Positions 7,891-22,841 are shown, counted from the first letter of the stretch. The stretch is 64,000 bases of DNA from Mycolicibacterium helvum (GCF_010731895.1 NZ_AP022596.1:2604001-2668000), one strand, 5' to 3'. Program-made: numbers and translations. Notes: a model not told the origin generated them from the sequence alone.

Positions 7891-9534
7891 TTAGCTCGCG
7901 GGTGCTTCCAGCACCGGGTTCGCTGCGCGGCTGAACCGCTCCAACTGCACCGGCGGCCCGTCGGGCGGCGGCGGTGGCATCACCAGTGTCAGCGCGTCGA
8001 CCACCCGCAAGACATTGTGGGTCTGCCGGTCGAAGTTCAGGGTGCCGTGCTGGAAGTTCTGCACGATCCATTCGGGTTCCTGGATCTCGCCACTGGTTGG
8101 CAGGCCCAGCGCGCCGCGCTCGTAACCCAGCGATGCCCACGCCTCATAGATCGCCCCGGTCAGTGGCTGCGCCTCGGTGGTCGGCGACCAATAGATCGCT
8201 CCGTGCTCGAACGTCACGTACCGTGTGGGGCCGTCGGCAGCGGCCTCGGGGGACGTCGGTTCCCCGAGTGGTCCGTCCTTGCCGCCCATGGCTTGCCACT
8301 TGGCGAAGATCGCCCCGCCGCGCAGCGATTCGACGAGGTCGGGTGGCCGGTTGAATCGTGCTGCGATGTCTCGGATTTGACCGAGTGCGGCATAACCTGC
8401 ATTGCCCGGACACTCGGTGTTGCCGACGTCGCGGTGGGCGAAGATCGTCGGCAACGTGGGAGTCGCCCCAGCGGGAACGAAGGTGTAGTCGCCCCCGGCT
8501 GAGGTCAGGTTTACGGTGCCCAGTGGGTTGACCCGGTCCAGGCCCAAGCGCCAGCCGAGCAGCCTGCCGACCGTGCGGATCAGGATGTCGGTCGGCGGCA
8601 CGTCTTCGAAGTCGCCGATCATCGACACGCCCCACACGTCGCGGTTGAATCCACCTGTGTGCGAACCGAGTACGTCTTTGGTGATGCCGCCGGCCCGGCC
8701 TTCGAAGACTTGGCCGTACTTGTCCACCAGGGCGTTGTAGGCGATGTCGCACCAGCCCAGGGTGCGGGTGTGATACGCGTAGATCGACCGAACGATGGAC
8801 GCGGAGTCCTCCGGGGCGTAATCGTTGCTGCCTGCGGTGTGGTGTACCACCGCCGCACGAATTCCGTTGCCGTAGATAGTATTACCGCAGCGCATATGAT
8901 CGTCGGCGCCCCACTGGGCGCGGCTGATGATGTTCGGCGGCTGACCCGGTCCCAAGGCGGCTGTCGGCGGCTGCCACTGCGAGTCGACGGGCGCCTTCGG
9001 CGGGGTGATCAGCACGGCCGAGATGTTCTGGGCGAATGGCTGCTCGGCGGTGGCGGGCACGTAGCCGAGTTCCTTGCCTGCGTCGAGGCCGGTCTCGGGT
9101 GGTGCGCTGGTGACCGGTGCGTTGGCCGGCCGGGTGACCGCGATCTGTACCGAAGTCGTGGTGCCCACGAACACCGGGTCGGTGCCGCGTGGTCCGCCGT
9201 GCTGGGTGTCGTCGGCGTTGGATTCGAGGGTTTCCGCGTCGTACCACGGACCCCAGCTGCCGTCGGGCCGCTTGGCGCGCACCCGCGCCGACGTTCCGGT
9301 GAGGTCGGTGCCGGTCAGCGCCACCATCGAGAACGGCGTGGTCTGGCTGATTTCGCGGATCGTCTGGCCGCCGCCCAGTCCGGTGAGCGGTTGCTGGGAT
9401 AGCACGGTGTCAGCGGCGCTGGGGCCGTCCTTGTGGTCCGAGCCCGGTACCCCGGTGACCGCCCACGGCAGGATGACGACGGTCGCCGCGATTGCGGTGA
9501 ACACGATCGACGGCGCGGGTCGACGGGACGGCAC
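7891..9534 (-). CDS. Exported PGRP-type N-acetylmuramoyl-L-alanine amidase with LGFP repeats (Rv3811-like)
   Basis: 547 residues. A hydrophobic N-terminal segment (residues 9-28) acts as signal or anchor. The amidase_2/PGRP domain spans about residues 200-400, with zinc ligands in VVHHTAG (H231/H232 region) and HRDVGNTECPG (H367, C375). Residues about 405-520 hold LGFP-type repeats (GPLGEPTS, GALGLPTSGE), which target corynebacterial-type cell walls. It would cleave the bond between muramic acid and the stem peptide outside the membrane. It starts with GTG at 9534. Neighbours and order (Rv3811, then erp, then glf) match M. tuberculosis except that PE_PGRS62 is missing. Confidence 0.88.
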   Translation of the reverse strand: MPSRRPAPSIVFTAIAATVVILPWAVTGVPGSDHKDGPSAADTVLSQQPLTGLGGGQTIREISQTTPFSMVALTGTDLTGTSARVRAKRPDGSWGPWYDAETLESNADDTQHGGPRGTDPVFVGTTTSVQIAVTRPANAPVTSAPPETGLDAGKELGYVPATAEQPFAQNISAVLITPPKAPVDSQWQPPTAALGPGQPPNIISRAQWGADDHMRCGNTIYGNGIRAAVVHHTAGSNDYAPEDSASIVRSIYAYHTRTLGWCDIAYNALVDKYGQVFEGRAGGITKDVLGSHTGGFNRDVWGVSMIGDFEDVPPTDILIRTVGRLLGWRLGLDRVNPLGTVNLTSAGGDYTFVPAGATPTLPTIFAHRDVGNTECPGNAGYAALGQIRDIAARFNRPPDLVESLRGGAIFAKWQAMGGKDGPLGEPTSPEAAADGPTRYVTFEHGAIYWSPTTEAQPLTGAIYEAWASLGYERGALGLPTSGEIQEPEWIVQNFQHGTLNFDRQTHNVLRVVDALTLVMPPPPPDGPPVQLERFSRAANPVLEAPAS

Positions 9535-9607
9535 AAGGCGATGTTACGTATGTGCCCCCTGATACCACTGTTTCGACACGGACCAGTGTGAAGAAAGTGA
9601 TGGTTGA

Positions 9608-9692
9608 GACCTGCAACGGCACCGCAGGGGCCTCTCCGGGTTCACTGACCTAGCGGCCTGACCCACCCTGCGGTGCCGTTCCGACGCAGGTC
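9608..9692 (-). terminator. Long hairpin just downstream of erp
   Basis: A 15-bp perfect stem (9615-9629 with 9666-9680) is extended by a further 7 bp (gacctgc 9608-9614 with gcaggtc 9686-9692) across a 5-base bulge, with a 36-base loop. It begins four bases after the erp stop and ends before the amidase start. A rho-independent terminator or an mRNA-stabilising structure for erp is the simplest reading. Confidence 0.7.
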
Positions 9693-9696
9693 TTCG

Positions 9697-10626
9697 TTAA
9701 CCCGCCGGAGCTGCCGCTGCCGCGGGTGCAGCGGCGGCCGCCGTCGAGGCGCCTTGAATCGCCTGGGTAATCGACGGCATGACTACGCCTTTGAGCAGGT
9801 CGATTGCCTGCCCGACGCCAAGCTGGTTGGCGGCGCTGCTCAGATCGCTGATGATCCCGCCGGACCCGGCCGACGTGCTGGGCATGGCCAGCGAGGGATC
9901 CCCGAGGATCGGATACGTTCCGTTTGCCGGCCCCAGCGCCGCGCTGATCGGCTGTTCGTTCGACACGCCGAGGCCGGTCGCCGACGGGCTGGTCAGCCCG
10001 GGGGTCGACAACGACGGGGTGCTGGTGCCGAGCGAAGGAGTGGTCAGCGCCGGGTTGGTGAGCCCAGGATCGGTCAGCGAGGCCGAAGCCGACGGCACGG
10101 TGGCCCCCGAAGTGGTCAGACCGGGCGTGGTGAGCCCCGGCGTGGTCAGGCTGGGCGTGGTCAGACCGGGCGTGCTGACGCTCGGTGTGGTCAGGCCTGG
10201 GGTGGTCAGGCTGGGCGTGGTGAGCCCCGGCGTGGTCAGGCCCGGTGTGGTGAGGCTGGGCGTGGTCAGGCTGGGCGTGGTGAGCCCCGGCGTGGTCAGG
10301 CTCGGCGTGGTGAGGCCGGACGTGGTCAGGCTCGGCGTAGTCAGCGTCGGGCCGGCCTGCGCCGGTTGAGCTCCGGCCGGGCTCAAGCCCGTCGGCAACG
10401 GTGGCAGGTTGATCCCGAACTGCGACAGACCTTGCTGCAGCGCGGACATCAACTCGTTCGGCAGGTCGGTCACCACCGCGGCGCGGACGAACTCGCGCTG
10501 TTCGGGTGCCTTCTGCGGGGTAGCGGTCAATTCGACCACGCCAATAGCGGCAATAGGACTTGCGACGGCCAATGCGGCGACTGCGCTCATGGCTGTCGAG
10601 AGCTTGCGTCGACGGCTGTTAGGCAC
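9697..10626 (-). CDS. erp: Exported repetitive protein Erp
   Basis: 309-residue secreted or surface protein of mycobacteria, needed in pathogenic species for normal growth in host cells and for envelope integrity. The start is the GTG at 10626. It sits behind a gaggag site and opens with PNSRRRKLSTAMSAVAALAV, nearly identical to known Erp; the frame runs on to 10773 without support. The three classic parts are visible. First is a signal peptide and conserved N-terminal domain (LPNELMSALQQGLSQFGINLPP). The centre has PGLTT-type pentapeptide repeats. The C-terminal domain (TYPILGDPSLA, GQAIDLLKGVVMPSI) is followed by an Ala-rich end. Divergent from glf, as in M. tuberculosis. Confidence 0.95.
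   Translation of the reverse strand: MPNSRRRKLSTAMSAVAALAVASPIAAIGVVELTATPQKAPEQREFVRAAVVTDLPNELMSALQQGLSQFGINLPPLPTGLSPAGAQPAQAGPTLTTPSLTTSGLTTPSLTTPGLTTPSLTTPSLTTPGLTTPGLTTPSLTTPGLTTPSVSTPGLTTPSLTTPGLTTPGLTTSGATVPSASASLTDPGLTNPALTTPSLGTSTPSLSTPGLTSPSATGLGVSNEQPISAALGPANGTYPILGDPSLAMPSTSAGSGGIISDLSSAANQLGVGQAIDLLKGVVMPSITQAIQGASTAAAAAPAAAAAPAG
10107..10350 (-). repeat. Tandem 15-base repeats coding PGLTT/PSLTT pentapeptides in erp
   Basis: About sixteen consecutive 15-base units, on the plus strand variants of ggcgtggtcaggctg, encode alternating P-G/S-L-T-T. The array is nearly perfect in length and drifts mainly at the third and fourth codons. Repeat number and wording differ between mycobacterial species and are used to distinguish them. 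M. tuberculosis has PGLTS units. Confidence 0.9.
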
Positions 10627-10864
10627 GGAAGTCTCCTCAATATCTAGACAACGTTCGTGTCTGACTAATTCGTAAGGTCCGGAAGCGGCCGTGCGCCGGA
10701 TCCGAAGCCAACGTGATCGATGGTACGAGTGGGACTGTTGTGACTGAAGTGACGATGCGGAATCGTGAGCCAATTGCGACCTGCTTTCGGTGCGAGCCCA
10801 GGTGAATTCCGGCCCCCACCCCGGCTTGCGATGCGGGTCACACCGTCCGAGTCCGATAACCTAG

Positions 10865-14092
<3,228 letters not shown>

Positions 14093-14100
<8 letters not shown>

Positions 14101-14644
14101 CGGCAGCGTGCCGGAACCGGTCGCACCGCCCGCGAGCGGTGAAGTCGCTGCCCTGGTCGCCATCCAGTCGAGGCTGGGTACGCCCGCGGTGATCGGGGTG
14201 GCGCGGTCGATGTCACACTTCGGTGAGCATGCCCAGGGCTGGGTGGCGATCTCGGCGCTCGGCGCGCTGACCATGCCGAAACGCCGGCGCGACTGGGTGC
14301 TCGTGGGCGTCGGCGCGGTGGCCGCGCATGCTGCCGCGATCGCGATCAAGTTGGTGGTACGACGCGAGCGCCCCAACCATCCGGCGGTCGCGGTCAACGT
14401 CGGCACGCCGAGCGCGCTGAGCTTTCCCTCCGCTCACGCCACCTCCACAACCGCCGCGGCTATGCTGCTGTCCCGGGCCACCCGTTCACGGCTGCCGCTG
14501 GCAGTGGTGCCCGCGATGGCCCTGTCGCGGCTGGTACTCGGCGTGCACTACCCGACCGACGTACTCGCCGGGGCAGCGGTCGGCGCCGTTGTCGCGCGGA
14601 CAGCCGGCTGTTTTGCCTCGCGTGAGAAGGAGACGCCGAAGTGA
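14093..14644 (+). CDS. PAP2-family phosphatase, decaprenyl-phosphoribose pathway (Rv3807c-like)
   Basis: 183-residue membrane phosphatase starting at ATG 14093, inside the end of glfT2. The PAP2 motifs are visible: KLVVRRERPNHPA (motif 1), the PSAHATS block (motif 2) and SRLVLGVHYPTDVLAG (motif 3). There are about four hydrophobic segments. In M. tuberculosis Rv3807c is proposed to dephosphorylate decaprenylphosphoryl-5-phosphoribose, the product of UbiA. That would give the substrate for DprE1/DprE2. Its place directly before ubiA supports this. Genetic data in mycobacteria suggest it is not strictly essential, so another phosphatase may share the step. Confidence 0.85.
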
Positions 14645-14650
14645 GCGCCC

Positions 14651-15565
14651 ATGAGTGAGGGAACGAAGCAGGTCGCCGGACCGCCGAGCAATCTGTTCAC
14701 CGGGATCATCAAGGCCATTCGCCCCCGCCAGTGGGTCAAGAACCTGCTCGTGCTGGTCGCCCCGCTGGCGGCACTGGGCCGGGACATGCACTACGACTAC
14801 GTCGACGTCGGATTCAAGGTGTCGATCGCGTTCGTGGTCTTCTGTCTGGCTGCGTCCTCGATCTATCTCATCAACGATGCACGCGATGTCGAGGCCGACC
14901 GCGCCCATCCGACCAAGCGGTACCGGCCGATCGCCGCCGGGGTGCTGCCGGTCGGTCTGGCGTACGGCATCGCCGTGGTGCTCGCCGTCGCATCGCTGGG
15001 CATCTCCTGGTGGCTGACACCACAGCTGGCCCTGGTGATGGGCATCTACATCGGCATCCAGTTGGCCTACTGCTTCGGCCTGAAACACCAAGCGGTGCTG
15101 GATATCTGCATCGTGTCCTCAGGCTTCCTGATCCGGGCCATCGCCGGTGGTGTGGCTGCCGGCATTCCGCTGTCGCAATGGTTCCTGCTCGTGATGGCGT
15201 TTGGTGCGTTGTTCATGGCGGCGGGCAAGCGCTACGCCGAACTGCAACTCGCCGAGCGCACCGGCGCCAAGATCCGCAAATCACTGGAGAGCTACACCAG
15301 TTCCTATCTGAGGTTTGTCTGGACTCTGTCGGCGACGGCGGTGGTTCTCTGCTACGGCCTGTTTGCCTTTGAGCGCGACGGTAGTACCGGATCGTGGTGG
15401 GCGGTCTCTATCGTGCCGTTCACGATGGGCATCCTGCGGTATGCGATCGACGTCGATGGCGGGCTTGCCGGTGAACCCGAGGAGATCGTGCTGGGGGACC
15501 GGGTGTTGCAGCTGCTGGGATTGGTGATGATCGGAACGGTCGTTGCAGCGATCGCCTTCAGTTGA
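14651..15565 (+). CDS. ubiA: Decaprenyl-phosphate phosphoribosyltransferase (DPPR synthase)
   Basis: Integral membrane prenyltransferase-fold enzyme that joins decaprenyl phosphate and phosphoribosyl pyrophosphate, the first committed step to decaprenyl-phosphoryl-arabinose. 304 residues with about nine membrane helices. The metal-binding NDxxDxxxD motif is seen as NDARDVEAD and the second acidic/lysine region as GKRYAELQLAE. It equals Rv3806c by sequence and position. Changes in this gene are linked to raised ethambutol resistance in M. tuberculosis; no such judgement can be made here without alignment. The stop lies within the start region of aftB. Confidence 0.95.
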   Translation: MSEGTKQVAGPPSNLFTGIIKAIRPRQWVKNLLVLVAPLAALGRDMHYDYVDVGFKVSIAFVVFCLAASSIYLINDARDVEADRAHPTKRYRPIAAGVLPVGLAYGIAVVLAVASLGISWWLTPQLALVMGIYIGIQLAYCFGLKHQAVLDICIVSSGFLIRAIAGGVAAGIPLSQWFLLVMAFGALFMAAGKRYAELQLAERTGAKIRKSLESYTSSYLRFVWTLSATAVVLCYGLFAFERDGSTGSWWAVSIVPFTMGILRYAIDVDGGLAGEPEEIVLGDRVLQLLGLVMIGTVVAAIAFS

Positions 15566-17549
15566 GCTACTGACTCCTGAATCAGGCCCGGCCGAGGCCG
15601 GGCCGCTGAAACTGCCTTGGGCGCGGGCGTTCCCGCTGCGCCCGCTGACCCGCGTCAGCCTGTGGCTCAGTGTCGTGCTCGTCGCCGCGTTGTGGGCCTG
15701 GGGGGCCTGGCAGCGACGCTGGATCGCCGACGACGGTTTGATCGTATTGCGAACGGTGCGCAATCTGCTGGCCGGCAATGGGCCGGTGTTCAACGCCGGC
15801 GAGCGGGTGGAGTCCAACACGTCGACGTTGTGGACATTCCTTACCTATTTCGGCGGGGTCGTCGGGGGACCGATACGACTGGAATATGTCGCGCTGGCGC
15901 TGGCGCTGAGCTTGTCCGTCGCCGGTGTCGTGCTCGTAATGCTCGGCACCGCACGGCTATTCGCGCCCGGTCTGCAGGGGCGGCGGGCCGTCCTGCTGCC
16001 GGCCGGTGCCCTGGTCTACATCGCGATCCCACCCGCCCGTGACTTCGCCACCTCAGGTCTGGAGAACGGCCTGGTGCTCGCCTGGATAGGCCTGCTGTGG
16101 TGGATGATGGTCGCCTGGTCGCAAGCGCCCCGGCGCCAGGGCAGTGGCCCCGTTTTCACCGCAGCGCTGGCATTTGTCGCTGGGTTGAGCGTGTTGGTCC
16201 GGCCCGAGCTCGCCTTGGTCGGTGGAGTGGCGTTGGTGATGATGCTCGTGGCCGCCAGCGGCTGGCTCAGTCGGCTGCTCATCGTGGTCGCCGGCGGATT
16301 GCTCCCGGTGGGTTACCAGATCTTCCGGATGGGTTACTACGGGTTGCTTTTCCCGCAGACCGCGTTGGCCAAGGACGCCACCGGTGACAAGTGGGCGCAG
16401 GGCCTGATCTACCTGTCCAACTTCAATGCGCCCTACGCGCTGTGGCTGGCGGCGCTGTTGTTGATCGCGCTCGGCGGGGTGCTGTACGCGGCGCGCAACA
16501 CCGGTCGCCCCGCGCCACTGCCCGGCAAGTCGGGCCGACTAGCCAGCCGGATCCAAACTCCCACGGCCGTGGTTGTTTTCATGCTCGTCAGTGGTCTGGT
16601 GCAGGCGCTGTACTGGATCCGGCAAGGCGGCGATTTCATGCACGGCCGGGTATTGCTGACGCCGGTGTTCTGCCTGCTGGCTCCGATCTCGGTGATCCCC
16701 GTCGTGCTGCCCGACACCATCGCATCCGCGCGGGACCGGGGCGTGGTGCTGGCCGGCGCGACCGCCGCACTGTGGCTGGGCGTGGTCGGCTGGTCGCTGT
16801 GGGCGGCGAACTCGCCGGGCATGGGTCGCGACGCCACCTGGGTCACCTATTCGGGCATCGTCGACGAGCGCCGGTTCTACTCACAGGCCACCGGTCACGC
16901 GCATCCGCTGACTGCCGCCGACTACTTGGACTACCCGCGAATGCGCGCGGTCCTGACCGCGATCAACAACACGCCCGACGGTGCGCTGTTGCTGCCGTCG
17001 GGAAACTATGACGTGTGGGATGTGGTGCCGGCCTACCCACCGCCACCTCCCCCGCCCGGTGTCTCGATGGATACCTGGCGTCGCCAAATAGCTCCGCACA
17101 CAGTGTTTTTCACCAACCTCGGGATGCTCGGCATGAACGTCGGGCTGAACGTCAGGGTGATCGACCAGATCGGTCTGGCGAATCCGATCGCGGCGCATAC
17201 CGCGCGTCTGGACGACGGTCGTATCGGTCACGACAAGAACCTCTTCCCGGACTGGGCCGTTGCCGAGGGGCCCTGGCTCAAGGAGCATCCGTACGTCCCG
17301 CCCTACCTGGACGAGGGTTGGATCACCGAAGCCGGGGTGGCCCTGGGCTGCCCGGAGACTGACGCGATGCTGAACTCCATCCGGGGCCCGCTGGGGATCC
17401 GCCGATTCGTGTCAAACGTTCTGCACGCGCTCGAATTCACCCGCTATCGCATCGATCGCGTGCCGCAGTACGAGTTGCAGCGGTGCGGCCTACCGGAGCC
17501 CCCGTTGAAGGGGACGCCATATACCGGCCTGCCCGCGACGGGTCCCTAG
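15543..17549 (+). CDS. aftB: Terminal beta-(1->2) arabinofuranosyltransferase AftB
   Basis: GT-C membrane enzyme that caps arabinan with beta-1,2-linked arabinofuranose from decaprenyl-phosphoryl-arabinose, giving the sites to which mycolates are attached. 668 residues. About ten membrane helices come first, then an extracellular C-terminal domain. The first outer loop holds RRWIADDGLIVLRTVRNLL, whose paired Asp is the usual GT-C catalytic site. The only in-frame start before the first helix is TTG at 15543, which overlaps ubiA by 23 bases; a stop at 15528 closes the frame upstream. It is the last gene of the glf operon. Rv3805c equivalent. Confidence 0.93.
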   Translation: MQRSPSVELLTPESGPAEAGPLKLPWARAFPLRPLTRVSLWLSVVLVAALWAWGAWQRRWIADDGLIVLRTVRNLLAGNGPVFNAGERVESNTSTLWTFLTYFGGVVGGPIRLEYVALALALSLSVAGVVLVMLGTARLFAPGLQGRRAVLLPAGALVYIAIPPARDFATSGLENGLVLAWIGLLWWMMVAWSQAPRRQGSGPVFTAALAFVAGLSVLVRPELALVGGVALVMMLVAASGWLSRLLIVVAGGLLPVGYQIFRMGYYGLLFPQTALAKDATGDKWAQGLIYLSNFNAPYALWLAALLLIALGGVLYAARNTGRPAPLPGKSGRLASRIQTPTAVVVFMLVSGLVQALYWIRQGGDFMHGRVLLTPVFCLLAPISVIPVVLPDTIASARDRGVVLAGATAALWLGVVGWSLWAANSPGMGRDATWVTYSGIVDERRFYSQATGHAHPLTAADYLDYPRMRAVLTAINNTPDGALLLPSGNYDVWDVVPAYPPPPPPPGVSMDTWRRQIAPHTVFFTNLGMLGMNVGLNVRVIDQIGLANPIAAHTARLDDGRIGHDKNLFPDWAVAEGPWLKEHPYVPPYLDEGWITEAGVALGCPETDAMLNSIRGPLGIRRFVSNVLHALEFTRYRIDRVPQYELQRCGLPEPPLKGTPYTGLPATGP

Positions 17550-18829
<1,280 letters not shown>

Positions 18830-18946
18830 GAAGGGGTCACGATGACATCTGTCGAAGAAGAACGATCAGGCCACATGTGGTTGACTGACAGGGCACGGCT
18901 GCCCTTGATCGCATGCGGTGCGGCACCCAAAAAAGGATGGAAGTAA

Positions 18947-19954
<1,008 letters not shown>

Positions 19955-19983
19955 GCTTCACCTCCAGTAGCAGTCAACTACGA

Positions 19984-20018
19984 CCAACGGCGACGACCTT
20001 CAAGGTCGTCGCCGTTGG
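19984..20018 (+). terminator. Strong terminator after fbpA
   Basis: Perfect 15-bp stem (ccaacggcgacgacc at 19984-19998 with its complement at 20004-20018) around a 5-base loop ttcaa. It lies 29 bases after the fbpA stop. No T run follows. Confidence 0.8.
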
Positions 20019-20108
20019 CGTATCCAAACCCATCTGAGTAAGCGGTGTGATTCACTCATGAGCAGGTGGGGCGGGGTTAAACACGTGACTAGTCGACTTG
20101 AGGTGACC

Positions 20109-20999
20109 ATGATGAGTCTGTCGGGCCTGTTTCGGGGAGTCTGCGCCGCAGTTCTGGCGCTTGGACTTATGAGCGCCACCGCGCCGATCTCCCGCGCCGC
20201 CGACGTCGAGTATCTGATGGTGCCGTCACCGGCGATGGGTCGCGATATCCCGGTGGCCTTCATGGGTGGCGGCCCGCATGCCGTGGTGCTGCTGGACGCG
20301 TTCAACGCGGGCGACCCGGTCAGCAACTGGGTGACCGCGGGTAACGCGATGAACACCCTGGCCGGCAAGGGCGTCTCGGTGGTCGCGCCGGCCAGCGGGG
20401 CGTTCACCCTGTACACCAACTGGGAGGCCGACGGCACCCGCCAGTGGGAGACCTTCCTGTCCGACGAGCTGCCCAACTGGCTGGCCGCCAACAAGGGCCT
20501 GGCCCCCGGCGGGCACGCGATCGTCGGTGCCGCCCAGGGTGGCACCGGAGCCCTGATGGAGGCGACCTTCCACCCGGATCGCTACCGCTACGCCGGGTCG
20601 ATGTCGGGCTTCCTGACCCCGTCGAACACCTTCATGAACGGTGCGATCACGGCCGGCATGAACGAATTCGGCGGGGTGAACACCCAGGCCATGTGGGGTG
20701 CCGCGCAGCTCGGCCGGTGGAAGTGGCACGACCCTGATGTGCACGCCCAGCTGCTGGTCGACAACAACACCCGGCTGTGGATCTTCAGCCCCCAGACGCT
20801 GACCTGCAGTGACGTGCCGGCCATGATCGGCTATTGCGATCAGGCCCAGGGCAGTAACCGCACCTTCTACGCGCACTACCGCTCCCTGGGCGGCCGCAAC
20901 GGCCACTTCGACTTCCCTGCCGGTGGCAACCACGACTGGGGCAACTGGGCCGCTCAGCTGGCTGCGATGTCGAACGACGTTGCGGCAGCTATCAAATAG
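20109..20999 (+). CDS. fbpD: MPT51/FbpD, non-catalytic Ag85 relative
   Basis: 296-residue secreted Ag85-fold protein. ATG 20109 is preferred because a gaggtg site stands seven bases before it and a normal signal peptide follows; an open frame reaches back to 20058. The mature part begins ADVEYLMVPSPAMGRDIPVAF. The Ser of the catalytic elbow is Ala (GAAQGGTGAL), as in MPT51, so mycolyltransferase activity is not expected. MPT51 binds fibronectin and may have a carbohydrate-binding or chaperone-like role. Separated from fbpA by a strong terminator, so it has its own promoter. Rv3803c equivalent. Confidence 0.9.
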   Translation: MMSLSGLFRGVCAAVLALGLMSATAPISRAADVEYLMVPSPAMGRDIPVAFMGGGPHAVVLLDAFNAGDPVSNWVTAGNAMNTLAGKGVSVVAPASGAFTLYTNWEADGTRQWETFLSDELPNWLAANKGLAPGGHAIVGAAQGGTGALMEATFHPDRYRYAGSMSGFLTPSNTFMNGAITAGMNEFGGVNTQAMWGAAQLGRWKWHDPDVHAQLLVDNNTRLWIFSPQTLTCSDVPAMIGYCDQAQGSNRTFYAHYRSLGGRNGHFDFPAGGNHDWGNWAAQLAAMSNDVAAAIK

Positions 21000-21081
21000 G
21001 TCACAAATGCGGGTGAACTGTTAGCTTTCCGCAATCTTTCGGAGCTCTGGGCCACGTAGGGGCAGCCGGTAACGTGGAGGC

Positions 21082-21546
21082 GTGCAGCGCTCGCTCGTTA
21101 TCAGCCTCGTGGGCCCCACGGCCTGGCTGATGGTGGCCTGCAGTTCCGGTGAGGATTTGGTGACCACCGCCGTCCCGCCCGCCACCTACGGGGCCGTTCA
21201 CGGCCAGGGCGCGATCTTGGGTCCGGACGTGAATCTGCAATCCACCAAGCTCGATGTCACACCGACTCAGCGCGGATTCCTCGATGCGCTCAGCGCTGCG
21301 GGTGTGCACCCGTCCAGCGAGCTGGAAGCGCTCAGCATCGGCTCCCACGTCTGCCAGGCCCATGCGGCCGGTCAAAGCGATCAGGCAGTCTGGGACTACA
21401 TCGCTCCCATGGTGCGCAGCGACGTCATCGATTCAGGGCCGTCGGCGCCACCGCACACCGCCCCCGAGCCGCAGGGGGCCCCAGAGTTGCCGGTGGCCCA
21501 GGCCACTGCCGACTACATCCGGATCGCTACCCAGCGGCTCTGCTAA
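21082..21546 (+). CDS. DUF732 family putative lipoprotein
   Basis: 154 residues starting at GTG 21082. A short hydrophobic N-terminus ends in LMVACSS, a plausible lipobox with Cys20. The rest is a small helical domain typical of DUF732: [32 protein letters not shown], shown here only as [10 protein letters not shown] and VCQAHAAG, ending in Cys. Two cysteines of the domain may form a disulfide. DUF732 proteins are abundant exported mycobacterial proteins of unknown role. The gene lies just before the Rv3802c lipase with 22 bases between, so they are probably co-transcribed. M. tuberculosis has no gene at this spot. Confidence 0.7.
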   Translation: MQRSLVISLVGPTAWLMVACSSGEDLVTTAVPPATYGAVHGQGAILGPDVNLQSTKLDVTPTQRGFLDALSAAGVHPSSELEALSIGSHVCQAHAAGQSDQAVWDYIAPMVRSDVIDSGPSAPPHTAPEPQGAPELPVAQATADYIRIATQRLC

Positions 21547-21568
21547 CAGGAAGAACAACGCCCCTTCC

Positions 21569-22588
21569 ATGGCTCGAACCTCCCGGACCAATGCCCGGCG
21601 TAGACGTCATCGCATCCTCGCCCTCGTCGCCGCTGGCGCGATGGCTGTCGTCGTCGCTCTCGTCGTCGCCATCATCGTCATCGTCGTGCGCCGGCCGGAA
21701 TCCCCACCGACGGCCGTGCCGCCGACCGCGCTCCCGCCGACCAGTTCACCTGGACAGCACAAGCCGCGCCCAGAGTTCCAGGACGCCAGCTGCCCGGATG
21801 TGCAGATGATCGCCATCCCCGGTACCTGGGAGTCGTCTCCGACCGACGATCCGCTGAACCCGACTCAGTTCCCGCTGTCGCTGATCGGCAACGTCACCCG
21901 GCCTCTGGCCGGACAGTTCGGCCGCGACCGGCTGGAGGTGTACACCGTGCCGTACACCGCGCAGTTCCATAATCCGCTGTCGTCGGACAAGCAGATGTCC
22001 TATAACGACAGCCGCGCCGAGGGCACTCGGGCTGCGGTACAGGCGATGACCGATATGAACAACCGCTGCCCGCTGACCAGCTATATCCTGGCCGGCTTCT
22101 CGCAGGGTGCGGTGATCGCCGGCGATATTGCCAGCGACATCGGCAACGGGCGTGGCCCGGTCGAGGAGGACTTGGTTCTCGGTGTGATGTTGATCGCCGA
22201 CGGCCGCCGCCAGGCGGGGGTCGGGCAGGACATCGGTCCGAACCCGCCCGGCCAGGGGGCCGAGATCACGCTGCACGAATTCCCTGCGCTGTCCGAGATG
22301 GGCCTGACCATGACCGGGGAGCGCCCGGGCGGCTTCGGTGCGCTGAACAACCGCACCAACGAGATCTGTGGTGCTGGTGATCTGATCTGCGCGGCGCCGG
22401 AGCAAGCGTTCAACATCACCAACCTGCCGACGACGCTCGACGTGCTGGCAGGTGGTGCCGGCCAGCCCGTGCATGCGTTGTACAACACGCCGCAGTTCTG
22501 GAACCTCGACGGCCAAACGTCCACGCAGTGGACACTGAATTGGGCGCGCAACCTGATCGAGAACGCGCCGCACCCGAAACACGGATGA
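21569..22588 (+). CDS. Cell-wall phospholipase/thioesterase of the cutinase family (Culp6, Rv3802c)
   Basis: 339-residue alpha/beta hydrolase anchored by one N-terminal helix (about residues 14-38). The membrane segment is followed by a Pro-rich linker and a cutinase domain starting [19 protein letters not shown]. The nucleophile is S178 in [12 protein letters not shown], the acid lies near [11 protein letters not shown] and the histidine in AGQPVHALY. Rv3802c has phospholipase A and thioesterase activity, is essential and adjusts mycolate levels. ATG 21569 is used because homologues start with MA-K/R-x-SRR; the same frame is open upstream only by chance. It is the last gene before the fadD32 operon. 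Confidence 0.92.
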   Translation: MARTSRTNARRRRHRILALVAAGAMAVVVALVVAIIVIVVRRPESPPTAVPPTALPPTSSPGQHKPRPEFQDASCPDVQMIAIPGTWESSPTDDPLNPTQFPLSLIGNVTRPLAGQFGRDRLEVYTVPYTAQFHNPLSSDKQMSYNDSRAEGTRAAVQAMTDMNNRCPLTSYILAGFSQGAVIAGDIASDIGNGRGPVEEDLVLGVMLIADGRRQAGVGQDIGPNPPGQGAEITLHEFPALSEMGLTMTGERPGGFGALNNRTNEICGAGDLICAAPEQAFNITNLPTTLDVLAGGAGQPVHALYNTPQFWNLDGQTSTQWTLNWARNLIENAPHPKHG

Positions 22589-22708
22589 CGTGGGAGCTTC
22601 GGTGGCCGACGATTTGGCCGCTGCCGCTACTACGCCTAACATTAAGAAGAAAATAAGAGCTGTACGCGTAAGCGGAGCCCCGGGCTCGACGGGCGGTGGG
22701 GTCGTCTT

Positions 22709-22725
22709 AGGTCCCAAGGGGACCT
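22709..22725 (+). terminator. Small hairpin in the gap before fadD32
   Basis: Stem aggtccc/gggacct of 7 bp with a 3-base loop, 120 bases past the Rv3802c-type stop and 117 bases before fadD32. It could end the lipase transcript or sit in the fadD32 leader. The rest of this 253-base gap holds no recognisable gene and must contain the fadD32 promoter. Confidence 0.3.
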
Positions 22726-22841
22726 CGATGGCTCTGTACGATCTGGGAGGTTTGGGGCCCGCGACGCGAGGGCGACCGGTGGCGCGATGTCCTGCGCGGC
22801 CGCCGCAGAGCCCACATAGAAGTGTCTGACAGGAGATTGGT

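Noticed and set aside
9779..10369. Regular 15-base direct repeats that could suggest a CRISPR array or plus-strand repeat protein
   Set aside because: There are no unique spacers and no cas genes. The repeats code the known PGLTT units of Erp on the minus strand.
18872..18881. 10-base palindrome ccacatgtgg between the two Ag85 genes
   Set aside because: Too short and isolated to claim as an operator.
22590..22829. 79-codon frame between the Rv3802c-type lipase and fadD32
   Set aside because: No ribosome-binding site, no family resemblance and atypical composition. The gap is better explained as the fadD32 promoter and leader region.
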